Translations under genes and position numbers: made by a program
Source: Viscum album
Taxonomy: Eukaryota; Streptophyta; Magnoliopsida; Santalales; Viscaceae
DNA length: 64,000 nucleotides
Direction of reading: 5' to 3'
NCBI GenBank assembly: GCA_963277665.1
Contig: OY728160.1
Coordinates: forward strand, 49,522,605-49,586,604
The notes under the pieces: generated by a model
The model's database searches: none
What the model was told of the DNA's origin: nothing
Seen by the model: the letters and a program-made list of their open reading frames with translations, nothing else
Shown here: one piece after another, positions 35,470-47,048 of the stretch
Layout: the number at the start of each line of letters is the position of its first letter
Position numbering within the stretch: position 1 is the first letter of the stretch

Positions 35470-38375
35470 CATCTTCATCCTCTTCTATATAGTTATCAAT
35501 GTCAATGTCTTCATCTTCCTTCTCAGCAACATCAATATCCATATGAGTTTTCCTTTCAGTATCTCTTGTCATTTAAAATTCATTTTTAACATCATTAACA
35601 TCATCATCACCATCGATCCTTAATTTTGGGGTGTCAACATCGATATTCACATCTCTTTGTGAATCAAATGGATTTTGAGCAGTCTCTTGAAAAATTTCAA
35701 TTCCATCAACATCAGCGGAACCACATTCAGTTTGAGTAAACTGATTTTCCTAAGATTTCATTTTTATTATGCTCCACCAATTTCTCAAGTCTCTTGAAGT
35801 AGCACGGTACTTTTCATAATAAATTTGATGTGCCTGTTGATCTAGTAAAAATGGTTCATTTACTACAAGATTACTTATATATTCAATATCGATGATTCCA
35901 TGAGTCGGATGAACACGCAAACCTCACTAAGAATCCAAATATCGACATTTAAACATTGTTATGTAATTCTGTCCTAGATAATTCAGCTCAATAATTTCAT
36001 CCAAAATGACAAAAAATTCTACTTCAGTTTCTCTGTGATGTGAGCCTATCAAGAAAACTGCACTATTCATTGTTTTTTATTCCTTGTATTCTTGTGTATG
36101 AAATCGAAAATTATTCACCGCATATGAATTATAAGATTTAACCATTTTCGATGGTGGGTAACTCAATATACACATTCGCTTATCAATTTTATCATCATAT
36201 TGAGACACCTGAAATTTTTTAAAACAATTATCAATATAATAAATAATAAATTGAATTTATATTAAACCATTAATAATTTATGTTACCAGTTTTTGAAACC
36301 ATTGAGAAAAAATGATTTGTCTGTGTTCTTCAAGAGATGCCACTGTAATTTATGGAAGCTATTTCTTGAAATGATTATCATATAATCTACAAATAAAATA
36401 AGTTTAAATACTGTAACATAAATTATAGAATATGTGATAGAAGAACTCACACGAAAAATGATGTCATTTCTTCATAGTTGAGTAGAACATATATATGATC
36501 TTTGTGATGCTCATCATCTGAAATCCATCATTCATGAACTCCACCGAAACCAAGATTTGGCTGAATATAAACTGTTAATTTATTGTCCATTTCACCATTA
36601 ACATTCCCCTCGTTTGGTCTTACCTGGTGTATCCAAAACTATATGAAATAAATTTTCAAAATAGTTATTCTCAATATGCATAACAACCAACATGTGGTGG
36701 ACCCACAAATCAGACCAATACGGAAGATCCCAAAAAATGCTCCATTTTATCCAATTATGTTCTTTTCCAAAGCCATGAATTTTTTGTTGGTTTACTGTTG
36801 GTCCAAATTTCATGATAAGTAATGAGAATACAACTAATTTTAACTCTGTACCTGAGATCATTTTTTAAGGTTCATCCCTTTAAATTGTAACTTTTCTAAA
36901 ATGAGATTTATTCTTCAAAAAAAATGATCGGTTGGATGAAATATACGGTGACAATAAAAATAGAAAGGTTTTTTTCCATTGACGAGTATAAAGTCTTTGT
37001 TGTCTTTCATAAAGTAAGGACATGATTTCGGACCATGTGTACTCCAACCAGATAACATTCCATATGCCAGAAAGTCACTAATTTTCCACTTCAAACGAGC
37101 TTTTAATATGAAATTCTATTTCGTAGCAACATCATATGTGTTAACACCATCACTCCAAAATGCATTTAACTCATCAATCAATGGTTTCAAATAAACATCA
37201 ATATTCTTTTTCCGATGTCCTGGGATTAAAAGAGTCAAACAGATAAAAGTCTCCTTCATCAACATCCATGGAGGAAAATTGTATGGAGTTATAAAGACAT
37301 GCCAACATGAATACTGACTACCATAAGAACTAAATAGATAGAAACCGTCAGTAGAGAAACCCAATCGTAGGTTTCGGGATTCTATAGCAAAAGATGAATG
37401 CAGATGGTCAAAATGTTTCCATGAATCACCATTAGATGGATGATTCAAGCTTTTATCAGTTGAAATATTGGTTTTCTGCCATGACATCATTGATTTTGTG
37501 TTCTGAGACATAAATAAACTCAGCAACCTAGGTGTAAGGGGGAAATATCTCAACTGTTTTACTGGAATTGATCTAGACTTCCCAGGTTGAGCTTCTTTAT
37601 ACCTCGATTTTCCACATGTGGGACAACTATCATATGTCTCATTTTCGCCAGAATATAAGATTCAATCATTTGGACATGCATGAATCTTCTTATAACTAAG
37701 GTCCATATTACGAACCAGCCTCTTTCTCTCATAGTAATTTACAAGAAACGCATTTCCTTCAAGTAACAGTGTTTTAACCAAATAAAATATCAGATCAAAA
37801 TAGTTGTTTGACATTGCATTATCTGATTTAATAGCCATACATTTTTTAACCAATTCTAATTTTCTTATCTTGCAACTAGGATATAATGCATCCTCAGCAG
37901 ACCTCAACAACTCATAAAATTTGGACGGTGCCAACTCAGGAGATAAATCAATATCATCGTGGGTTTCAGTTTGTTGCACAAATAGACCTTCAACATCATG
38001 TACTAAATTTTTAAATAGTGATGGATCTAGAATCAAGTCATAGGGATCTTCTCTGGAATTGTGTTCACCATGTTGAAACCAAAAAACATAATCTGCTTGA
38101 AAACCAAACCGCAAGAGATGTCCCCCAACCATGTCAACTGTGTCAAACGTTCTTAGAGCACATTTTTTAAAAGGATAATTAATAGTGAATTCTGAAACAT
38201 ATTCTGGTTTTGATGATTCATATGCTAAGAAAGATTCAACACCCTCAATATATACAGGATTTAATCCAGAACCATTTGGATCTCTGCCCTGATTTATCCA
38301 AGCGGGATCATCTAATAATGACTGATGTCGACTTCCTTGTTTCATATTTTTCAACATAAAATATAAAATCATCAT
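35470..38375 (-). pseudogene. TNP2-type CACTA transposase
   Basis: Starts at the ATG at 38375. The N-terminus matches the transposase-associated domain (DPAWINQGRD, YIEGVESFLAYE, GFQADYVFWFQHGEH; 38320-38060). After HACPND-stop-I (~37670, first stop) comes the TNP2 core: WKHFDHLHSSFAIESRNLRL, SYGSQYSCWHVFITPYNFPP and IDVYLKPLIDELNAFWSDG (37430-37140), then FLAYGMLSGWSTHGPKSCPY (~37060) and CHRIFHPTDH (~36935). In 36861-36598 HNWIKWSIFWDLPYWSDL and MHIENNYFENLF continue it. A DUF4218-like tail and a DUF4216 segment (ILDEIIELNYLGQNYITMFK, ~36010-35950) follow, then an acidic C-terminus. Stops near 37670 and 37112 and frame breaks disable it. It would cut at the CACTA ends. Confidence 0.88.
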
Positions 38376-38465
38376 TGTTTATGAATAATTTGAAATTATA
38401 AAAACACTATATGAAAAAAGAGGATAAATAATTACAACTAATTCTTAATAATTACCACTATTTAA

Positions 38466-38903
38466 GGGCGACACAATTTCCAGTGGATTGACGACTACTC
38501 TTTTGTCCGACGGCTCATTTACTTGCATCTTTCTCAAACTGAAGTCACAATGAAGAAACTAGTCTAAGGTATTCATATTCATTCTAATATGCACGAGAAT
38601 GAATATGCATACCTCCGAGCAGATTCTACATTGTGATTTCAGTGTGAGAAAGATGCAAGTAAATGAGGCGTCAGACAAAAGTGCCCCCTTTTCGTTGATG
38701 AATCGTCTTCTTCCAACTGTCACCACCTGTGAAAATTATAAAAAAAATATGATCCAACGAATTCATATCCAATCTCATGCAAACAAGATTCAATATGTCT
38801 AGGTAAAAACACATTTTTTATAATGTTTTGAGTTATTGAGAGTGGAAAGAAGAAAAGTCATCTAGAAAAAGGAGTGTCGTCAATCCACTGTAAATTGTGT
38901 CAT
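38466..38903. repeat. Nested inverted repeat (hairpin 1) in the CACTA spacer
   Basis: Three nested arm pairs: outer 38470-38495 with 38876-38901 (25 of 26 bases), middle 38497-38551 with 38630-38682 (~54 bp, few mismatches) and inner 38568-38585 with 38596-38613 (17 of 18). The inner pairs form an almost continuous fold; ~190 unpaired bases lie between the middle and outer arms on the right. Confidence 0.85.
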
Positions 38904-38999
38904 GTTCTTAAAATTTATTAAAATTTCTTCCAAACCTTTCCAAACTTTTCCTCAATAATTATTACTAATTATTACTAAATATTCCTTTTCATTATAATA

Positions 39000-39690
39000 T
39001 ATTTCTAATTATTATAAGTTATTAGAAATTATTACAATTTATTGATGATTATTACAATTTATTTCTAAATGTTACAATTTATTGCTAATTATTACAATTT
39101 ATTGCTAATTATTACAATTTATTTCTAAATATTACAATTTATTTCTAATTAATACAATTTATTGCTAATTATTTTTAGTCATTGCTAATTATTCCTAATT
39201 ATTGCTAATTATTCCTAATTATTGCTAATTATTGCTAATTATTTGTAATTATTGCTAATTATTCCTAATTATTGCTAATTATTTGTAATTATTTGATAAC
39301 TATTCCTAATTAATGCTAATTATTCCTAATTATTGATAATTATTTCTAATTATTGCTAATTATTACTAATTATTACAAATTATTACAAATTATTGCTAAT
39401 TATTACTAATTATTACAAATTATTACTAATTATTACAAATTATTACAATTTATTACTAAATATTACTAATTATTACAATTTATTACAATTTATTACTAAT
39501 TATTACTAATTATTCCTAATTATTGCTAATTATTTCTAATTATTTCTTATTATTTCTAATTATTATTAATTATTACTAATTATTACTAATTATTACTAAT
39601 TATTACTAATAATTACTAATAATTACAATTTATTACTAATTATTACAATTTATTACTAATTATTACTAATTATTACAATTTATTACTAAT
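39000..39690. repeat. 10-bp minisatellite block A in the CACTA
   Basis: Roughly 65-70 tandem units of ~10 bp with the form TAATTATTNC (variants ATTGCTAATT, ATTACAATTT). Confidence 0.92.
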
Positions 39691-39716
39691 TTACAAATAC
39701 TTAGCAATACTTAGCG

Positions 39717-39812
39717 AAATGAAAACTGCTTGAATAATGAAATGAAATATGGTAATCATCGTAGTGGAGATGATTAGAAATTTTCCCTTCATTATCCATG
39801 CAGTTTTCATTT
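39717..39812. repeat. Inverted repeat (hairpin 2) in the CACTA spacer
   Basis: 25-base arms at 39717-39741 and 39788-39812, differing at two or three positions, separate minisatellite block A from the next unique stretch. Confidence 0.8.
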
Positions 39813-40039
39813 ACTAATTATTACTAATAAAAAAATTATATTATCAACATTTATGAAAAAATATTAATATTAATAAAATAATAAAATATTTATAAAATAT
39901 TAAAATTGTCAATATTCACAATAGGATTTTCTCTATTATTAAAAAGTTCAAATCTCAAAGGGTCACCATTTGTCAAGTCATGCGCAATAAAAAGTTTGTG
40001 TCAGCCATATCCCATGTAAATTCTATAATTTTCCTTGCA

Positions 40040-40289
40040 GGGTTGGTCACCTCGCAAGTTGTGTTGCAATAAGACGACCAAAGTAATGTCGCTCTCGTAT
40101 CTAAGAAACATCTCACTCCCTTTACAAAGATTATTCTTCCTTAAAAATTTCGGGGGACATTAGTATCTTTCCCTAAAATTTTCAATGAAGAATGGTCTAT
40201 ATAAAGGGTCTTGTGAGCTAATTATTATATATGAGAAGGGCATGACTTGGGTTGTCCTATTGCAACGCTGCTTGCAACATGATCAACCA
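40040..40289. repeat. Nested inverted repeat (hairpin 3) in the CACTA spacer
   Basis: Outer arms 40040-40080 and 40248-40289 pair imperfectly; inner arms 40128-40157 and 40170-40198 pair well around a 12-base loop. It ends where minisatellite block B begins. Confidence 0.78.
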
Positions 40290-40294
40290 TGCAT

Positions 40295-41290
40295 ATCTAA
40301 TAATAACTAATTGTATCTAATTATATCTAATTATATCTAATTATATCTAATTATTTCTAATTATATCTAATTATATCTAATTATATCTAATTATATCTAA
40401 TTATATCTAATTATATCTAATTATATCTAATTATATCTAAATATATCTTGTTATTACTAATTATATCTAATTATTACTAATTATATCTAATTATTAATAA
40501 TAATATCTAATTACATCTAATTATAGCTAATTATAGCTAATTATTACTAAGTATATCTAATTAATACTAATTATATCTAATTATTACAAATTATTACTAA
40601 TTATTACTAATTATTCTTAATTATTACTAATTATTACTAATTATTACTAATTATATCTAATTATATCTAATTATTTCTAATTATATCTAATTATTACTAA
40701 TTATATCTAATTATTACCAATTATATCTAATTATTACCAATTATATCTAATTATTACCAATACTACTAATTATTACCAATTATTACTAATTATTACCAAT
40801 TATTACTAATTTTTAAGAATTATTAATAATTATTACAAATTATTACTAATAATTATGAATTATTATTAATTATACTGAATTATTACTAATTATACTGAAT
40901 TATTACCAATTATACCAAATTATGTCTAATTATTTCGAATTATATCTAATTATTACGAATTATATCTAACTATTACTAATTATATCTAATTATTATGAAT
41001 TATATCTAATTATTACTAATTATATCTAATATTACTAATTATAACTAATTATTACTAATTATATCTAATTATTACTAATTATATCTAATTATTACTAATT
41101 ATATATAAATATTACTAATTATATCAAATTATTACTAAATATATAAAATTATTACTAATTATATCTAATTATTACTAATTACCCTTAATTATCATTAATT
41201 ATATCTAATTATGACTAAATTCTGTTAATTATCTATAATAATCTCCAATTATTGCAAATTAACACTAATTATTTATAATTATCACTAACA
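40295..41290. repeat. 10-bp minisatellite block B in the CACTA
   Basis: About 100 tandem units of ~10 bp, mostly ATATCTAATT alternating with ATTACTAATT. The first ~140 bp is nearly pure ATATCTAATT; purity falls to the right. Confidence 0.93.
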
Positions 41291-41579
41291 ATATCAATTT
41301 CTTACTAAAAATAAACATAAATAAAAATCATTTTAAATATAATTTAATTACAACTAATAAACAACAATTAAAATTAATATATAAAAATAAAATAAATAAA
41401 AAAAAGAATAAAAAATAAATACCTTAAACTTTGATATTCTGTAGGTATTTGTGCCTTCTAATTCCTCTCGTATAAAAAAATTTAACTAAAATAAATTTTT
41501 TCCTTTAAACTGGAGAATGAAGAGAGAGAGAGGGGAAGATCTAAGTGATTTGGAAAAAAACAGGTGGGGTATATTTTGA

Positions 41580-42180
41580 TTAGATTAGTTGCGACGGGTG
41601 ATTTGCAACTGGTTTCCCATCGCAAATGGTGGTATTTACGATGGGGCTCGTCGCAAATACCCTCGCCCGAATTAATTACAGTCGGCGATTAAAAGGGTAT
41701 TTGCAACGAGTCCCATCGCAAATAGACACCTGCCGACATACTATTTGCGATGGGTGGCTTTGCCCGTCGGAAATGGTATTTACAGCCACCATGCTTTTGC
41801 GACGGGGCCTGTCGCAAATATCCTCACCTGTATTAATTAAAGTCTGAGGGTAAAAGGGTATTTACGAAGGGCCATGTCGCAAATACATACCTGCCGACAT
41901 ACTATTTTCGACGGGTGACTTTGCCCGTCGGAAATGGTATTTACTACCGCCGGGCTTTTGGGACGGGGATGCGTCCCCGTCGAAAATGCCCTTCCCACGT
42001 TTTGGTGCGCAAACCGCACCAAACCTATTGCGACGGGTCTCCTATTCCTGTTGCAATTATCCTACTATTTGCGATGGGAAAAGTCTCTCGTCGCATATAC
42101 GTATTTCATCGGACCTTTTGCAATGGTATATTTTTTGGACGCAATGTACCCATCGCAAAAAAACCACTTTTCCTGTAGTG
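41580..42180. repeat. Right CACTA subterminal repeat array and terminus
   Basis: At least fifteen GCGACGGG/CCCGTCGCAAAT motifs or variants (TTGCGATGGG, CCCGTCGGAAAT) in both orientations, ending in TCCTGTAGTG at 42180. Longer units of ~120 bp recur here. Short open frames here only reflect the repeats. Confidence 0.85.
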
Positions 42181-42183
42181 ATA
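42181..42183. other. Target site duplication, right (ATA)
   Basis: ATA directly after GTAGTG; matches the left copy. Confidence 0.75.
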
Positions 42184-42627
42184 TCATCTCGAATTGGCTT
42201 ATAGATTCATGGTTCATGGGTGAATTATCGGGACATATACTCAAAATGATGCTCATTCATGAGTCTTATTCTCATCCGCTGATTGGAGAACAAGAATGGT
42301 AGAATTACGGTGGGATTTAATCACGTATGTTAGGAAAAATCAAAACAAAAAGGGACATAAACTGAAGTGGATTCCCATTGGACCTCATGCCTTAACAAGG
42401 CTTCCTATATATCATGAATATGGATGTAATCAGAGTCTTTCTAGTTCATATGTACCTTAAAATGTTGATAGGATAAAGTAGGTGGTCATTCTTGGAAACA
42501 TCATGGACATCCCTGGGGATCTAGGGAATTATACCAAAATGGATTTACTGTCAGTGTGGATATATTATATTATGTCTATGTTTAGGGATTACAATTTGAT
42601 GTTTACCATGATTGATGAACTAATGTC

Positions 42628-42920
42628 ATGTCACTGGCCAGGGATTACACTCTAAGGTTTCCCAGTTGTTATCAAGTCATCACTGGTCAAGGCTTACACT
42701 CTGAGGGTTCCTGTTATTGGTTCACTCATTCCATGCTGCTAGTCAGGGCTTACACTCCAGGGATTCCTGATTGGTATGTTCATATCATATCGCTGGTCAT
42801 GGCTTACACTATGAGGCTTCCCGATTGGTGTGCTCATTCATCATGGCTTACACATTGGGGTTTCCCGGTTGGTATCATTTCATCAGTTGGGGCTTACACT
42901 ATAAGGTTGCCGGTGATGGG
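42628..42920. repeat. Six-unit tandem repeat with GGCTTACACT core
   Basis: Six units of ~42-56 bp contain (G)GCTTACACT or GATTACACT, then a GGTTTCCCG-like segment, then TTGGTAT and TCATCA. Cores lie near 42647, 42690, 42747, 42803, 42846 and 42892. Confidence 0.82.
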
Positions 42921-43249
42921 TTGAGTCATTCTCTTTCCTCTAGCAGATTAGAGTGAGGTATTTCTAAGATGATGAAATTAATGGGGTTGCATTAATTCCT
43001 GATCCTAACTCTTAAGGGAAACTTCCTTCATAGATTGGGAATGTGGTTAAGGATTCTTAGCTAGAGTCCACATGGCATGCGTCCGAGCAGGTCTACCGTA
43101 CAAAGTGGACATGCCAAAAAGGGATTTTCCTGACATGTCTCAGCCATCTACGGGGCAGTTCTTAATTGTTTTCCTGACATGTTGTGGAATCAATATGTCA
43201 TAGTACATAGATATTAGGGTGGATTATTGATCCATTTTCATGCTCTCGA

Positions 43250-43650
43250 TGACTTCGCATGGGTGAGGAAAACATTTCTGAGATGCTTTGCATGACAAGA
43301 GTGGATAGGTATGAGGTCTCACGCATGATCAACTGAACTATCTTAGGTGTATTAACCTCAATGAAGAAGTCATGTTAATGGTGCTTCACTTGACTAGGTA
43401 GACATGTTAGGGGTGCTTTGCATGTTGATGTAGACATGTCCCAGGTGTCGTGTGTGACCAACTATCTTGTCCAAGATACGTTCGCCTGTTCAAGGTGGGC
43501 ATGTCTGGGGTGATCCTCATGACTGAGGGAGACATGTATAGGGGCTTGCGCATGATTGAATGTCCTGTCTCAGGTGTCTTCACCTAATCAAGGTGAACAA
43601 GTTTGAGGTGTCTCACATGACCAAGCGGACATGTCAGGCTGACTTGTCAG
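43250..43650. repeat. Decayed repeat with ACATGTC and GGTGTC core
   Basis: Segments of the type GACATGTC - AGGTGTCTT - CATGACCAA recur about every 50 bp, strongly diverged. Confidence 0.5.
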
Positions 43651-45507
43651 GAGGTCTGACAGAGTTGTGCTAGGGACATTTTGTGTGTCCTTCACTGAAC
43701 ATAAACACCACTCGTCTCCGTCATTTAGAAATTATTCAATTTATGTTATGAAGTTCTAGGATCACACAACTTCGTACGAGTGATGAATATGATTTTTGAA
43801 GTTGCATCGTATGACCAATATGGGTCACGTGGAGAGTGAACAACCATATCGTATACATGTCTGCATTATTGTTCAAAAGGTGTCACATGGTTGTCGAGGC
43901 ATAATTGAAGCCTTCCATGTCAGGAGGCAGAAATTTATGGGGTCCTGTCCTCAGGCCATCGCATGTCATGATGACCAGTTTTGTAGATGATCAAATGATA
44001 ATTCTAACACATAGGCGACTTCTTCTCATGACCATAGTGTGTTTTCCCATGATTTATTTTCATGAACAAGGTAGGTAGCTTTGATCTGCCTCACATTACG
44101 GGTACGACTTGTCTTTTGATCATCGCATGACTGTGGCGACATGTCAAAAGGAGTGTCATGATACCTCTCCCACTTTTTCGAGGCTTTCCTTGTGATTCAC
44201 ATGGCATTTTTTGAGGGTTTCGCGATACCATCGAGGGGTCTCATGAGTGTTCTTAGAATCTTGCGCTTGTCAAAGTATTGAAAGTGTATATCCAAAGGGA
44301 TTATGCCTTATGTTTCATGGGAGGAATATGTGCTTGAGTTCTCATGATGCAAGCTTACACCGTAGGGTTTTAATAGTGGTTGTAGGCCCTACCCATGGGC
44401 TCTTGTGTGCCCTAAGGGGGTTTTTTCATGATACATTGTTGTTTTATGAACTTGATATGGTATTGTGGAGGAGTATACAGACATAGGAAAAGGATTCATA
44501 ATAACATCACCAGCATGGAAGGGGGTCCCTTAGTGCAAATGGGAAAGTGTATTCCCATGGATTCTCATGTATGTCATGGCTTCACACACATGTGTGGGGA
44601 ACCCTAACTAAAGGGTCTGTGTGATGATCATCCACCCAAATAGTCACATGCCTTCCATTGTGGTCGTGTGATCATCTAGAGTTAGATAGACGATGGTCGC
44701 ATATTCAACGTCTTCACATGCATGGATAAGGGTATGCATTGCATGGTGAAGGGTGTATGGAAGGTGCGTCACAAACCCTTATTATTGATCTCCATGATAG
44801 GGGAGTCTGTTGTGATCCTCCATGTTGAAGAATCCATCTCTAAGGCTGCATGTAGAGTGAATGGGGTCTTGCGAAGTGGCCAATGGACATGTGATGGAGG
44901 TTTTATGCCCTCATCGCATGATTAAGGGGATTATTTCATGGTGAGGGGTTTATGGCCCATAGGTTTCATACCATTATTGCCGGTCTCCATATTAGGGGAG
45001 TCTATGTGGATATCTCATGTCAAGGGATCCACCTCTAAGGATACATGCAAACATCACAGACCATATAGGCTCCTCGGGTGATTTTGAATAGAGTCTTGTG
45101 GTGGAATATGCAGTCATTCATAAGGAGATGTATCCCAAAGCCTCTACATGTATGGGCGGGGGGAGGCCTTGCACTACATTGCACATGGACTATATGATTA
45201 CATGATTAATCATGTTAGCACATGATCTCTAAATTATCACATAGCATACCCTTAAAGAAGAGGGTCTTGCCAGAGGTCTTGCAAACACATGTGAAGGCAA
45301 CATCTTGGTCCATGAAGGAGGATATTTGGAAGAGGGTATTCTTGCGGAGTCCACATATACTATGGAATACACGCACATGGGATTGTAGGATATCATTATG
45401 GCCATATGTCTGAATGTGTATGATGGAATCATGGGTATAGGACACCCATATTGGGGTCTATTCATCCTAGCTATCAAAATAAAGAGGTTTTGTTCTACAT
45501 GATCATG

Positions 45508-45516
45508 GGTTTCTAA
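45508..45516. other. MULE target site duplication, left (GGTTTCTAA)
   Basis: Matches 54878-54886 at 7 of 9 bases. Confidence 0.55.
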
Positions 45517-45722
45517 GAGTAATTTTTTTGTGGGTTTTATAAAAAAAAATTCTGGAAAGGGGATCAGGGTTCTCGTATTTTTTAAAATGGGTCTTGGATG
45601 TGTGAACGATGTTCACGTATCCGAGCCACAGTAGGGATGCATGAACCTCATTCTTGCATCCTTCGCAGACCAGCTGAAGGATGTGTGAATGGGGTTCACA
45701 CATCCCACCGAGAATGTTTATA
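45517..45722 (+). repeat. MULE terminal inverted repeat, left
   Basis: Pairs with 54640-54877, for example GGGTTTTATAAAAAAAA, GGAAAGGGGATC and AATGGGTCTTGGATG. Inside are palindromic units of the form GGATGTGTGAAC-NNN-GTTCAC.., at 45596-45622, 45634-45661 and 45681-45707. Confidence 0.92.
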
Positions 45723-45729
45723 AAAGGAG
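45722..45729 (+). promoter_or_regulatory. Likely MULE promoter TATA box
   Basis: TATAAAAG at the inner edge of the left inverted repeat, followed by a run of 13 C, a CT-rich leader and a possible splice donor (AG/GTAAAA near 45830). MULE terminal repeats commonly carry the transposase promoter. Confidence 0.6.
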
Positions 45730-45829
45730 GGGTCCCCCCCCCCCCCATCAAAAACCATTTTTCTCCTCTGGATTTTGTTGCGGAGCCCTGCAGAAATTCT
45801 TTCTCAAAAAAAAATTTCTGCTTTTATAG

Positions 45830-47048
45830 AGGTAAAAATTCTATTTAACATTTTAATTTTTTTAATTGTGTTTATTTATTTCATTTTTATATTTAATTGT
45901 GTGTATGATTTATTTATTTCATATGTTATGCATGATGTGTAATGTTTTGTACGATTTAATTTTTTGGATTTTGAATGTTTGTATGATTTAATTTTTTTAA
46001 TGTTTGTTGTCTGAATATTGAATGTTTTATGTTATGTCTAAAATGTTGGATGTTTAAAAAAGGTAATTTATGTAATATAAGTTTATTTTAATGAATGGTT
46101 TTGATGTAAGTGTAAATTATATTACTTTTATTTACCAATAATAATATTTTTAATCAATAATGTAGAAAATATATTTACTTATATTTTGAAAAGTAGAGGA
46201 ATGGCCAAAAAAACATTACAATTTCATAAAATTGAAAATAGAAAAAGTATTTATTATGTAAATCTAAATTATGTTAGTTATAAAAAAATTAATAAAAGAT
46301 ATTTATAATTATATATATATATATAAATGAAGTTAAATTTTTGGAATAGAGGTGTAGTATTTAATAAACATTTCATTTAGTAATAGATAAATTTATATAA
46401 TATGGATAATATCATAATTATACCAAAATGTGTGGTTTGAGTGATGACTAATCTGGAGATGTCCAACCATGCATAATTGAAATTTCATGTTTTATTTTTT
46501 GTATGTGGTTATTCAATTAGTAATACTTGCATTTTTTCTGCATTGATGACCTATGTGGCCGCTTAAAAAAATTATTTATTTAATACCCCAAGACCCCATC
46601 ACATGCATGTGAGTAAATTTGTAATTAAAAGACAGACACCCCCGAAGAGTTTCCCCCAAACAGGCCCCTGAAGAGGTGTCCACGAAGAGGCATTCAAGAA
46701 CTCTTTCGAGAGGAGGTGTTGTTGTTTGACAGGAGATTGGCGGTTGCTGGAATATTTGATAATTGAGACAGGAGTCCCCCATAGGTTGTGGTTAGTTTAT
46801 TAGATAATGATAAACTAATCGTAAGTCTCAATATCAAGTCATGATTATATATTCATATGTAATTAATCATTATGAAACATTATATTGAATTTGATTTTGT
46901 GATAATATCACAATCACTATAACTTAACAGTGATAAATCAATACATAAAAAAAGTCCCAAGATAATCAATTATTCAAAACCAAATTAAATAATTTAAAAT
47001 TTTAATGTAGTATATAATATTTTTTAAATTATTTTTATATTAGTAATT
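45830..47048 (+). other. Probable leader intron of the MULE gene
   Basis: AT- and T-rich DNA between a likely donor near 45830 and the transposase ATG at 47049, with an (AT)n run near 46310. A less AT-rich stretch (46590-46790) has GAAGAG repeated in a C-rich context; origin unknown. No coding trace. Confidence 0.5.

Larger units (their letters stand above)
33045..42180 (-). mobile_element. CACTA (En/Spm) DNA transposon, 9136 bp, ATA target duplication
   Basis: The left end CACTACTGGAATTCC and the inverted right end CACTACAGGAAAAGTGG are CACTA termini. ATA at 33042-33044 and again at 42181-42183 is the 3-bp target duplication typical of the superfamily. Both ends are full of GCGACGGG/CCCGTCGC subterminal repeats. 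Two minus-strand genes, a TNP2-type transposase and a second CACTA-type gene, are present but broken, so this copy is probably non-autonomous. The promoter end is the right one. Confidence 0.95.
42184..45516. repeat. Middle segment of the old host repeat
   Basis: Non-coding sequence rich in CATG-containing phrases, lying between the CACTA and the MULE. It contains two decayed tandem arrays (42628-42920 and 43250-43650), and 44200-45480 has further loose repetition (ACATG, TCATG, GGGGTCT). No gene motif. It is continuous in style with 54878-56553, which carries a minus-strand LTR promoter, so it may be R/U5 of that LTR. Confidence 0.55.

Noticed and set aside
39000..41290. CRISPR-like repeat array
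   Set aside because: Units are contiguous 10-mers without spacers and lie in a plant DNA transposon.
39000..41290. Centromeric or telomeric satellite
   Set aside because: The unit is not a telomere motif and is too short for usual plant centromere satellites; both blocks are confined to the CACTA.
41626..42302. Overlapping short frames at the CACTA right end as genes
   Set aside because: They are produced by the GCGACGGG repeats and cross the element boundary.
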